In this document: positions 17,901 to 25,047 of the stretch, one piece after another
How the letters are laid out: each line of letters begins with the position of its first letter
How positions within the stretch are numbered: position 1 is the first letter of the stretch
Assembly: GCA_017399915.1 (NCBI GenBank)
Contig: JAFQAS010000008.1
Span: 1-38,900 of the forward strand
DNA: 38,900 nucleotides
Source: Muribaculaceae bacterium
GTDB lineage: Bacteria; Bacteroidota; Bacteroidia; Bacteroidales; Muribaculaceae
Reading direction: 5' to 3'
Made by a program: the position numbers and the translations under genes
Notes under the pieces: model-generated
The model's input: only the letters and a program-made list of their open reading frames with translations
What the model was told of the DNA's origin: nothing
Databases searched by the model: none

Positions 17901-19228
17901 TTGCCGAAATGCGCATTATCGAGCCTAAAACTAAGATGATGTTGACCAACGCCAACATCCCTTATGGTTCTAAACTTTACTTCAAGAATGGCGACACCGT
18001 GAAGAAAGGCGATGTAATTTGTGAATGGGATCCATTCAACGCCGTTATCGTGAGTGAAGTTGCCGGTAAAGTTGAATTTAACAACGTAATTGAAAACGTT
18101 ACATATCGAGTTGACTCAGATGAGCAAACCGGTCTTCGTGAAAAGATTATCATCGAATCAAAAGATCGTACAAAAGCTCCTGAAGCTAACATCGTTGATG
18201 CCAACGGTCAAATCATCAAAACATATGCACTCCCAGTGGGCGCTCACTTGATGGTTGACGAAGGTGCCGAATTGAAAGTGGGTGAAATCTTCGTTAAGAT
18301 ACCTCGTGCTACAGGTAGCGCTGGTGACATCACCGGTGGTCTTCCTCGTGTGACTGAGTTGTTTGAAGCTCGTAACCCATCTAACCCGGCTATCGTTTCT
18401 GAAATCGATGGTGAAGTCACCTTCGGTAAGGTGAAACGTGGCAATCGTGAAATTTCAGTAACTTCTAAACTCGGAGAAGTGAAGAAATATCTCGTTCCAT
18501 TGTCAAAACAAATCCTTGTTCAAGAAAACGACTATGTGCGTGCAGGCACACCACTTTCTGATGGTGCTATCACACCTGCCGACATCCTTAACATCATGGG
18601 ACCAACTGCCGTTCAAGAATATATCGTGAACGAAGTGCAAGATGTGTACCGCATGCAAGGTGTGAAAATCAATGATAAACACTTTGAAGTTATCGTGCGT
18701 CAAATGATGCGCAAGGTTAATATCATTGATCCGGGCGATACCGGTTTCCTTGAACAACAAGTTGTTGACAAACGCGACTTCATGGAAGAAAACGACCGCA
18801 TTTGGGGCAAAAAAGTTGTTGTTGATGCCGGTGACTCAGAAAATGTTAAACCCGGTCAAATCATCACAGCTCGCAAGCTTCGCGATGAAAACTCGGCTCT
18901 TAAACGCCGTGACCTTAAGACTATTGTAGTGCGTGACGCTGTTCCTGCAACTTCAGAACAAATTCTTCAAGGTATCACTCGTGCTGCATTGCAAACATCA
19001 AGCTTCATGTCGGCTGCATCATTCCAAGAAACCACTAAAGTGCTCAACGAAGCTGCTATCAATGGCAAGGTTGACAACCTTATCGGTATGAAAGAAAATG
19101 TGATTTGTGGTCACTTGATTCCTGCAGGTACAGGTCTTCGTGAATATGAACGCATTGTAGTAGGCGGAAAAGATGATGTAGACAGCATCTTCTCTAACGC
19201 AGATCTTCTCGACATGCGTCGCAAATAA
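14948..19228 (+). CDS. rpoC: DNA-directed RNA polymerase subunit beta'
   Basis: This is the beta' subunit, 1426 residues, carrying the catalytic magnesium loop NADFDGDQM with D470, D472 and D474. The N-terminal zinc ribbon has C66, C68, C81 and C84; the second zinc site has C814, C888, C895 and C898, the same numbering as in E. coli. The bridge helix and trigger loop region ([18 protein letters not shown]) is intact. It is the last gene of the block and is followed by a terminator at 19264-19298. Confidence 0.99.
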   Translation: MAFRKDNKTKTGFSKIAIGLASPEEILEKSSGEVLKPETINYRTYKPERDGLFCERIFGPVKDYECHCGKYKRIRYKGIVCDRCGVEVTEKKVRRERMGHIKLVVPVAHIWYFRSLPNKIGYLLGLPSKKLDAVIYYERYVVIQPGNVEEVQQLDLLSEEEYFDILDKLPKENQLLEDSDPNKFIAKMGAEAIYELLQRIDLDDLSYKLRHQADTDGSQQRKTEALKRLQVVESFRASRNINRPEWMILQAVPVIPPELRPLVPLDGGRFATSDLNDLYRRVIIRNNRLKRLIEIKAPEVILRNEKRMLQEAVDSLLDNSRKSSAVKTDANRPLKSLSDSLKGKQGRFRQNLLGKRVDYSARSVIVVGPELKMHECGLPKNMAAELYKPFVIRKLIERGIVKTVKSAKKIVDRKEPVVWDILEYVMKGHPVLLNRAPTLHRLGIQAFQPKMIEGKAIQLHPLACTAFNADFDGDQMAVHLPLGNEAILEAQMLMLGAHNILNPANGAPITVPSQDMVLGLYYITKLRKGDKGEGTKFYGPEEAEIAYNEGRVTLHAPVSVVVEDIDENGNPITHLVENTSVGRVLVNQYVPKEIGYVNEVLSKKSLRTIISNVIKKCGIPRSAQFLDDIKNLGYKMAFKGGLSFNLGDVIIPAEKEQLVKEGNEQVQEVMANYSMGFITNNERYNQIIDIWTHVNSRLSDTLMKQISADQQGFNPVYMMLDSGARGSKDQIRQLSGMRGLMAKPQKAGAEGGQIIENPILANFKEGLSVLEYFISTHGARKGLADTALKTADAGYLTRRLVDVAHDVIIHEEDCGTLRGLVCTEIKNNDEVVASLGERILGRVSVHDIIDPISGELIVAAGEEITDAMANRINASPIESVEIRSVLTCEAKRGVCAKCYGRNLATNRLVQKGEAVGVIAAQSIGEPGTQLTLRTFHVGGVASNIAAVSSATSRYDGVLEIDELRTVVTEEIGANGKPVEVVIGRLAEMRIIEPKTKMMLTNANIPYGSKLYFKNGDTVKKGDVICEWDPFNAVIVSEVAGKVEFNNVIENVTYRVDSDEQTGLREKIIIESKDRTKAPEANIVDANGQIIKTYALPVGAHLMVDEGAELKVGEIFVKIPRATGSAGDITGGLPRVTELFEARNPSNPAIVSEIDGEVTFGKVKRGNREISVTSKLGEVKKYLVPLSKQILVQENDYVRAGTPLSDGAITPADILNIMGPTAVQEYIVNEVQDVYRMQGVKINDKHFEVIVRQMMRKVNIIDPGDTGFLEQQVVDKRDFMEENDRIWGKKVVVDAGDSENVKPGQIITARKLRDENSALKRRDLKTIVVRDAVPATSEQILQGITRAALQTSSFMSAASFQETTKVLNEAAINGKVDNLIGMKENVICGHLIPAGTGLREYERIVVGGKDDVDSIFSNADLLDMRRK

Positions 19229-19263
19229 TCCCTTTAGAGATTAAATAATTGCTCTATATATTT

Positions 19264-19304
19264 AAATCCGGTTGCCTAAATTAAAGGCAACCGGATTTGT
19301 TTTA
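19264..19304 (+). terminator. Terminator of the ribosomal protein-rpoBC transcript
   Basis: A 14-bp perfect stem (19264-19277 with 19285-19298) has a seven-base loop and is followed by GTTTTA, 36 bp after the rpoC stop. Confidence 0.85.
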
Positions 19305-19365
19305 ATGTAAATATAGCAGTATTATGGGGAAACTTTATTTACCCTATTCTTTATTTAAGTAAAAC

Positions 19366-19399
19366 AAAGAGATTAAAGGCTGTAGCCTTTAATCTCTTT
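19366..19399 (-). terminator. Terminator of the yitT-degT-lemA-like minus-strand unit
   Basis: A perfect 16-bp inverted repeat (19366-19381 with 19384-19399) with a two-base centre lies 24 bp past the stop of the minus-strand membrane protein gene. On the minus strand GTTTTAC follows; the plus strand is also T-rich, so it may act both ways. Confidence 0.8.
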
Positions 19400-19423
19400 T
19401 CGGTCTAATGTAGAAGAACGGTA

Positions 19424-20545
19424 TTATATGAAAATTCGTTCAATCATAATTAAGTAGTAGGCGAGGTAGCTTAGGCCACCGGCGGCAATGAAGAGAAGAA
19501 TTTGTTGTGTGGTAGATAGTTTGAGCCCGAGATATTTAAAATCTTTCCATTCTTTGCGTTTCCATAAGTCGAGATTTTCATCGAGCCAATTGCTGAAATG
19601 CATCATGTCGGGCTTAGTGTTTTCGAGGAAATAACCTTCGACTTTTACTCCCAAAGAGGGTTGATCCATCCAACTGAAGGTGTGACACCAATCCACTTTT
19701 TCCCCGTCCATACCAAGACATATAACAAATTCATTTTTTGCTCCGCCATTCCAATATGCTCTTTGTCGCTCAGCAACTTCAACGTGGTGCTTCTTAGAGT
19801 CAAAAACGAGGATATATATGCGTATTTGTCGATGTAGCCCTTCTGTGGCATTGATATAGCGGAAACGTTCATGGACACGACGGCTAAAGTTGTCGCCTAC
19901 AATCGCTTCTTGGTCGTTGTGGGAGATAGGTGGATAGGCGTGAAGATTTAGTTGTTTGGCCTCTTCTTTTGTTACTTTCTTGTATCGGAATACCGAGTTG
20001 GAATGTTTGAGCGGGTTTATGTAACTTTCTTTATAAGTGAGGGTTATACACGATATTTCTTCTCCATTCCAATAACAACGATATGCGTCACCATCAATAG
20101 TGTGATAGCTACGATGCATGTCAATAAATTCTTCTTTTCCTCCCCACATCCGACACAATTCGTTGTAATTGCTTTTTGAAATTATTTCTTCTTTTCCTGT
20201 ATTCGTGACCCACGACCAATAAGGGGGATGGTAAACCACACGAGTGCGACGAACCCGGCGAGTGCGATAGGCTGTTCGTCCAGTTGAATCAGTGTATGGC
20301 TCGCTTACAGTTTCGTAATATACCACAAGCTCGTTCCATGCTTCATAATATGTCGCATATATCACGTAGGCTCCATGATATTCTGTGCTACTATTATAGT
20401 AGCGTTTAAAAAGGTAATGAATGAGGTATAGCAAGGCCAAGGAAATGGCCGCTGTTATTCCATACCCCCAATAATTTTGCGAGCCGGTTAATAGCAAGAG
20501 TACCACCAACGTAGTTAGTGGGATTAAATATACAATCCAAATCAT
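19424..20545 (-). CDS. Unrecognised membrane protein with three predicted helices
   Basis: I do not recognise this 373-residue protein. Two hydrophobic helices lie at about 2-20 and 27-47, then a long soluble region (about 50-335) rich in Tyr, Trp, Arg and His, and a third helix at about 345-368 near the C-terminus. The soluble part includes an Arg-rich strip (RTAYRTRRVRRTRVVYHPPY, about 90-110) and a Trp-rich patch near residue 290 (DWCHTFSWMDQP). There is no signal peptide cleavage site and no known enzyme motif. It starts 15 bp after the LemA-like gene on the same strand, so the two are surely co-transcribed and may form one membrane system. It is last in a four-gene minus-strand run. Confidence 0.75.
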   Translation of the reverse strand: MIWIVYLIPLTTLVVLLLLTGSQNYWGYGITAAISLALLYLIHYLFKRYYNSSTEYHGAYVIYATYYEAWNELVVYYETVSEPYTDSTGRTAYRTRRVRRTRVVYHPPYWSWVTNTGKEEIISKSNYNELCRMWGGKEEFIDMHRSYHTIDGDAYRCYWNGEEISCITLTYKESYINPLKHSNSVFRYKKVTKEEAKQLNLHAYPPISHNDQEAIVGDNFSRRVHERFRYINATEGLHRQIRIYILVFDSKKHHVEVAERQRAYWNGGAKNEFVICLGMDGEKVDWCHTFSWMDQPSLGVKVEGYFLENTKPDMMHFSNWLDENLDLWKRKEWKDFKYLGLKLSTTQQILLFIAAGGLSYLAYYLIMIERIFI

Positions 20546-20560
20546 TGGTTGCTGATAATG

Positions 20561-21094
20561 CTATTTTTTAAATAACTCAACATCGTCATCAAGCCCTGTT
20601 TGCATCACTGTTTTAGTGCGAGTTGATGAAACGATAGTGTATTCGATCTTAGATTTGTTTGAAATAAACCAACAAGCAGGATAGGAGTCAATTAATGTTT
20701 CGTGTTGGCGAATCACATCAAGCATGCGAGCTTGTGCATTTTCAAAATATGAGCGTTGTACTTCGATTGCTTGCATAAGGTCGCGATATAGCGAAGTGTC
20801 GAAGGCGGGATTTGATTCTTGAATCCATTTCATGGCAGTGCTGCCTTCTTGTGCATATCGTCCTGAAATAAGTTCGGGATATACTTTTTCAAATGATTCG
20901 CGATATTGATCGGTAACACCAGCTTTTTGTTGGATTGTTTTCCACATCATATCATGAACGCCTTCAACTTTCCCACGTTGAGCTTCAGCTTCTTTTCTAA
21001 GAGCTATTTCTTTGTTGTTGTAGTTGAAATACATTCCAATTAAGATGATGAGAATAACAACAGCTGCAATAATTGCAATAAGTGTAGTTGACAT
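20561..21094 (-). CDS. Divergent LemA-like membrane-anchored coiled protein
   Basis: This 177-residue protein has an N-terminal transmembrane helix (about 5-23) followed at once by YFNYNNKEIALRKEAEAQ and a mainly helical body, the layout of the LemA family. The classic LemA stretch with RRxDLIPNL is replaced by a segment KVEGVHDMMWKTIQQKAGV, so it belongs at most to a divergent LemA branch. LemA-type proteins have an outside N-terminus and helical bundle; their function is poorly defined. It lies between a DegT-type aminotransferase gene (26 bp upstream) and the unrecognised membrane protein (15 bp downstream). Confidence 0.6.
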   Translation of the reverse strand: MSTTLIAIIAAVVILIILIGMYFNYNNKEIALRKEAEAQRGKVEGVHDMMWKTIQQKAGVTDQYRESFEKVYPELISGRYAQEGSTAMKWIQESNPAFDTSLYRDLMQAIEVQRSYFENAQARMLDVIRQHETLIDSYPACWFISNKSKIEYTIVSSTRTKTVMQTGLDDDVELFKK

Positions 21095-21120
21095 AATAAA
21101 AGGTTTTAAAGTTTATAATA

Positions 21121-22230
21121 TTAAATGAGTTCTTTTAGCGATTTTACCACGCGAGTCACCTCTTCATCAGTGAGAGAGGGGTACATAGGGAGTGAGAAAA
21201 TTTCATGAGCGGCGGCTTCGGTTTGAGGCAAAGCTCCTTTTCGATAGTCGTTGCTATTGTATGCCTCCATTAAGTGAATGGGGGTAGGATAACTTATATT
21301 GAGGTGGATTCCTTTTTCTTTGAGTTGAGCAATGATATTATCACGGTTTGGGTGACGCACCACATATAGATAATATACATGACGTCGCCATGAAGCCTCT
21401 TTTGGTAGCACAAGCGATGTGCCGGCAAGTTGTTCGTTGTATATTTGTGCGATTTCACGACGACGATTAATATAACTTTCAATGCGACGCAATTTTGTGC
21501 GCAATATTGCTGCTTGCACTTCGTCGAGGCGCGAATTATATCCATGAGTTGAGGCATAGTATGTTTTTTCAGCCCCATAGAATCGTAATCGGCGAAGAAT
21601 TGAATCGAAGTTGCCGCTATTTGTTAGCATCATGCCTCCATCGCCATATGCTCCAAGCACCTTTGTGGGATAAAAAGATGTGGTTGAGATGTCGCTCATC
21701 GCTCCGGCTTTCTTGCCCTTATAGGTTGCACCATGAGCCTGCGCGCAATCTTCAATGACATGCAAATGATGACGCTTGGCAATGTCGTTAATGGTGTCCA
21801 TATCTACGCATTGCCCAAAAAGGTGTACCGGAATAATGCAACGAGTGCGAGGTGTGATGGCTTGTTCTACTTTTGTGACGTCCATCAGATAGGTGTCGGA
21901 GTCGATGTCAACAAAAACAGGTTTTGCCCCAACTGATACGATTGCCGAAACCGTGGGGATCGCAGTATTCGAGACTGTAATAACCTCATCGCCGGCTCCT
22001 ATGTTTAACGCATGTAGAGCGAGTGAAATGGCATTGGTGCCGTTATCACAGCCTATGCCATAGTCTACACCACAATAGTTGGCATATTCTTGTTCAAAAG
22101 CTTTTACATTTTCTCCAAGAATGAGCATGCCCGACTCAAACACACTTTCTACAGCGCGCATAATGTCGTCTTTTTCCGAGGCAAATTCTTTAAGGTAGCC
22201 CCACACTCTTATGTCGTTGTTGTTTCCCAC
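21121..22230 (-). CDS. DegT/DnrJ/EryC1/StrS-family PLP-dependent aminotransferase
   Basis: This fold-type I PLP enzyme belongs to the family that transfers an amino group to keto-sugars in nucleotide-sugar pathways. The 369 residues include the cofactor lysine K190 in SFYPTKVLGAYGDGG, D161 and Q164 in EDCAQAHG for the pyridine ring and phosphate side, and the substrate region YNSRLDEVQAA. The start is GTG at 22230; the next in-frame methionine (M24) would cut off conserved N-terminal sequence. No sugar dehydratase, epimerase or glycosyltransferase gene is near, so the substrate cannot be inferred. It sits 29 bp after yitT-like and 26 bp before the LemA-like gene. Confidence 0.88.
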   Translation of the reverse strand: MGNNNDIRVWGYLKEFASEKDDIMRAVESVFESGMLILGENVKAFEQEYANYCGVDYGIGCDNGTNAISLALHALNIGAGDEVITVSNTAIPTVSAIVSVGAKPVFVDIDSDTYLMDVTKVEQAITPRTRCIIPVHLFGQCVDMDTINDIAKRHHLHVIEDCAQAHGATYKGKKAGAMSDISTTSFYPTKVLGAYGDGGMMLTNSGNFDSILRRLRFYGAEKTYYASTHGYNSRLDEVQAAILRTKLRRIESYINRRREIAQIYNEQLAGTSLVLPKEASWRRHVYYLYVVRHPNRDNIIAQLKEKGIHLNISYPTPIHLMEAYNSNDYRKGALPQTEAAAHEIFSLPMYPSLTDEEVTRVVKSLKELI

Positions 22231-22259
22231 GAAGAAATGTAGCTATATAATTAATAATG

Positions 22260-23252
22260 TTATGCTAATGATTGGGGGTGCCCACTCGATGAGGTCATGT
22301 CTTCATCGTTGTGATTAGTTGGACTTATGGTGCGAGCGTCGGTAGGTCTCATTTTTAGTTTTACTTCGTCAAACCCTTGTCCGTATACGCCATTAACATT
22401 GGCTTGAGTGATAAAAGCATCGTTGTCGATTGACTTAATGATGCGGAAAATTGTTACCGATTCGATTTTGCGACACATCACTAAAAGCACTTTTATCTCT
22501 TTCTTACTATACCATCCAATGCCATTTAACACGGTGCAACCTCGGTTTGCTTCGTTGTTGATTGCGGTTGCAATTTCTTTCCATTTAGGAGAGAATATGG
22601 TGAATTGTACGGCTTGGCGGTTGGTGTTAATCATCATATCTGCAATAATAGAGGCGGCAAATAACACAATAAAGCCATAAACGATTTTATTGATGTCGTG
22701 GAATAAAAAATATGACGAAGAAATGATAAAGAAGTCGGTGTATAACATTGTGCGCCCCACACTCACATTACTTTTCTTTGATACCATAGCGGCCACAATA
22801 TCAGTGCCACCGGTGCTGCCATTGTGAGTGAATGCCATGCCAATGCCAATACCGCAGCATATACCACCAATAATGACATTCATAAATGTTTCGCCTTGCA
22901 CTAGTGGTTTGCCATCGAGTAATTCAAAAAATAGAGGTTGCATAATCCCTATCATAAGGGAAATCACAGTTGCTCCAAAAATAGTGCGAAGCACAAATTG
23001 TTTTCCCACAATTTTGTAGGCAAAGGCAAGAAGAAGCAAGTTGATGCCATATTGGGTGATAGCAACGGGAATCTCAAATGGAAGATATTTTTGAGAAGCG
23101 AAAAAAACTAAAGAGCCTATACCTCCTACGCCTCCCATTACCACTTCTTCGGGAAGAATAAACGCGGTGAACCCAAATGAATATATGGCAATCCCAAGGA
23201 TTATCATTATGTAATCTTTTGATGAAAGCCAAAGGTCTTTATTAAATTGCAT
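22260..23252 (-). CDS. YitT-family membrane protein with DUF2179 domain
   Basis: This is an integral membrane protein with five or six predicted helices in residues 1-220 (for example IMIILGIAIYSFGFTAFILP, then GGICCGIGIGMAFTHNGSTG) and a soluble C-terminal DUF2179-type domain (about 220-305, ending NGVYGQGFDEVKL). The YitT family is widespread and of unknown transport function. I start it at the ATG at 23252 (330 residues); a TTG two codons earlier is possible. A Ser/Thr-rich tail of about 25 residues follows the DUF2179 part. It is the first gene of the minus-strand run that continues with the aminotransferase. Confidence 0.9.
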   Translation of the reverse strand: MQFNKDLWLSSKDYIMIILGIAIYSFGFTAFILPEEVVMGGVGGIGSLVFFASQKYLPFEIPVAITQYGINLLLLAFAYKIVGKQFVLRTIFGATVISLMIGIMQPLFFELLDGKPLVQGETFMNVIIGGICCGIGIGMAFTHNGSTGGTDIVAAMVSKKSNVSVGRTMLYTDFFIISSSYFLFHDINKIVYGFIVLFAASIIADMMINTNRQAVQFTIFSPKWKEIATAINNEANRGCTVLNGIGWYSKKEIKVLLVMCRKIESVTIFRIIKSIDNDAFITQANVNGVYGQGFDEVKLKMRPTDARTISPTNHNDEDMTSSSGHPQSLA

Positions 23253-23272
23253 AGTCAAATAATTTAATTATT

Positions 23273-23303
23273 CAAAGTTAATATTAAATTTGTAATCAAC
23301 AAT
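23273..23303 (-). promoter_or_regulatory. Promoter of the yitT-degT-lemA-like unit
   Basis: On the minus strand ATTG (complement of 23300-23303), 19 nt, then TAACTTTG (complement of 23273-23280) fits the Bacteroidota layout. The leader would be short, about 15 nt. Confidence 0.6.
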
Positions 23304-23429
23304 TCTTTCTAAGATAAATTTTTTAGTGAAAAATAGAAAAAAACATTATCGAGTGGGATAAATAGTAATAATGTTGGACGAATTATTGAATTAAATAAAA
23401 AAAGCGTGTGTATTTATCTCGAAATTTTA

Positions 23430-23437
23430 TAAATTTG
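23430..23437 (+). promoter_or_regulatory. Possible -7 element for the barrel gene pair
   Basis: TAAATTTG matches TAnnTTTG 25 bp before the ATG at 23462. The -33 region (around GCGTGTG at 23404-23410) is not a TTTG match. Confidence 0.4.
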
Positions 23438-23461
23438 AATTCTGAAAAAAAAGAATATCTA

Positions 23462-24217
23462 ATGAAAAAATTTATACTTATAATTTTAGCTTGTTTTTTG
23501 TCAATACCTGTGATGAACTCTCAGACTAAGCCGTTTTTTAGTGTTGAGCGACCTGATAAAATATTAGAAATCGATGTGCATGCATTGGTGGGGACTTCGG
23601 TGTTATCGCAAGATTATGCATCGCATGTGCCTTCAATCACAAGTGTAGAAGCATCTCCCGGCTGTGGATTTGGTGCAGGAGTGTCGGCTCAAATGGTGTT
23701 TAAGGATTTCTTTGCGTTGGGCACTCGTTTAGACCTATTGGTAAATAACAACAAATATTCAATGGCGTTATTAGATGTAGATGGCGCCGGTGCTCAAAGT
23801 TCGGTATTTGTGGCGAATAGGTCGGTCAGTGCCAATGTGCCAGTTTTTGTATCGGTGCGGTTTAATATCTCTGATAATGTGAGATGGAATGTCGATGGAG
23901 GTTGTTATTTTAGTTTAGGATTAGGAGGCTATCAAAAGGCTGATACATATACTACGATGTTAAACGATTTGGGACAAATGGTCTCAAAATATCAAAAATA
24001 TAAATGGGATTATTATAATGAAAAGCAACCACTAATTCATGGGATTGATGATGTGGATATAGGGTTGTATTTTGGGACCGGATTGTTAATAAATGATCAT
24101 TATAATGTGGGAATTGAAACTCGAATAAGTACAAAAAATGCATCTACCGACGGGGGGGTGATTCATCCCAACATGTACAACCATTTGTTTGCAATGAAAT
24201 TAGGATATCAATTTTAA
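23462..24217 (+). CDS. PorT-type outer-membrane beta-barrel protein 1
   Basis: This 251-residue protein has a signal peptide (MKKFILIILACFLSIPV, cleavage near NSQ-T) followed by alternating beta strands, each with glycine and aromatic residues, and ends in an aromatic residue (LGYQF), a mark of outer-membrane barrels. The pattern fits the outer membrane protein beta-barrel (PorT-like) family of Bacteroidota, about eight strands. The start is the ATG at 23462; an in-frame GTG at 23408 would place 18 hydrophilic residues ahead of the signal peptide. A paralogue of equal length follows 12 bp downstream. The function is unknown; this family includes structural and transport proteins. Confidence 0.8.
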   Translation: MKKFILIILACFLSIPVMNSQTKPFFSVERPDKILEIDVHALVGTSVLSQDYASHVPSITSVEASPGCGFGAGVSAQMVFKDFFALGTRLDLLVNNNKYSMALLDVDGAGAQSSVFVANRSVSANVPVFVSVRFNISDNVRWNVDGGCYFSLGLGGYQKADTYTTMLNDLGQMVSKYQKYKWDYYNEKQPLIHGIDDVDIGLYFGTGLLINDHYNVGIETRISTKNASTDGGVIHPNMYNHLFAMKLGYQF

Positions 24218-24229
24218 AATATATAATTT

Positions 24230-24985
24230 ATGAAAAAGACATTAAGTGTAATACTTTTGACTATTGTGGGGCTGACCGTTGATGCCCAGTCGATTGTGGT
24301 TGACCAAGGCAAACCTGAAAATACATTTGAATTAGGCGTGAGATTAGGATTTAATACCTCTAATGTTACAAATAATTATACCGAAGCAGTGCCAAATATG
24401 GTGCAAGCTCATAATAATTGGCAAGAAGGATTGACTGTTGGCGCACTGGTAGATATGAATATTTATAATTGTTTCGCGGTTCAAACTGGGGTGTTTTATC
24501 AACGTCGTAGAAGCGATTATCAAGATCTTCTTATAAAGGAGGGCAGTGCTTCGTTTGAATATTATGATGGGAAACGTCATGCTAACTATTTCCAAATTCC
24601 GATTATGGCCTCGTTTAGATTGAAGTTGAATAAATATATCGAAGGTCAAGTTGACTTCGGACCATATTTCGCATTTGGATTTGGAGGTAAAGATAAATTT
24701 ACAATGTATGAGACATTAACCAATGAGGGAGGTGGTGTTGCTATTGTTAAAGCACCGGTAAAAGCTGACTACTTTGGCGGTCATGGAGTGTATAACTCGT
24801 TTGATTGGGGCTTTAAATTCGGAATAGGAGCAATGGTGTTGGATCACTATTATGTGGGTATACACTATGATGCCGGGGCTCGCAATGCTTTAGATAGGTC
24901 ACCTTATTCGGCAACAAGTGTGACTGGCATAAATAAAGCATGGAACTTTACCTTAGGATATAATTTTGCTCTTCCAATTAAATAG
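24230..24985 (+). CDS. PorT-type outer-membrane beta-barrel protein 2
   Basis: This is a second 251-residue barrel with signal peptide MKKTLSVILLTIVGLTVDAQ (cleavage after DAQ or VDA). Clear barrel strands follow, including FELGVRLGFNTSNV, YFQIPIMASFRLKL and DFGPYFAFGFGG, and the last strand (WNFTLGYNF) is near the C-terminus. It shares with its upstream neighbour the length, a GPYF/GCYF-FGxGG strand and a glycine-rich region before the last strands, so they are probably a tandem duplication that has diverged strongly. The two genes are 12 bp apart and share a terminator at 25010-25047. Confidence 0.82.
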   Translation: MKKTLSVILLTIVGLTVDAQSIVVDQGKPENTFELGVRLGFNTSNVTNNYTEAVPNMVQAHNNWQEGLTVGALVDMNIYNCFAVQTGVFYQRRRSDYQDLLIKEGSASFEYYDGKRHANYFQIPIMASFRLKLNKYIEGQVDFGPYFAFGFGGKDKFTMYETLTNEGGGVAIVKAPVKADYFGGHGVYNSFDWGFKFGIGAMVLDHYYVGIHYDAGARNALDRSPYSATSVTGINKAWNFTLGYNFALPIK

Positions 24986-25009
24986 ATTTTCCATGTAAAT
25001 ATTATAGCG

Positions 25010-25047
25010 CACTCATCAATGATTAATTGATGGGTGTGTTTTGTTTT
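25010..25047 (+). terminator. Terminator of the barrel pair, overlapping the end of the convergent gene
   Basis: An 11-bp stem with one G-T pair (25010-25020 with 25026-25036) is followed by TGTTTTGTTTT. The right arm and T-tract lie inside the last codons and stop codon of the minus-strand gene at 25023. No T-run follows on the minus strand, so it acts one way. Confidence 0.65.

Noticed and set aside
23408-23461. GTG start 18 codons upstream for the first barrel protein
   Set aside because: It would put charged residues before a good signal peptide; the ATG at 23462 is better.
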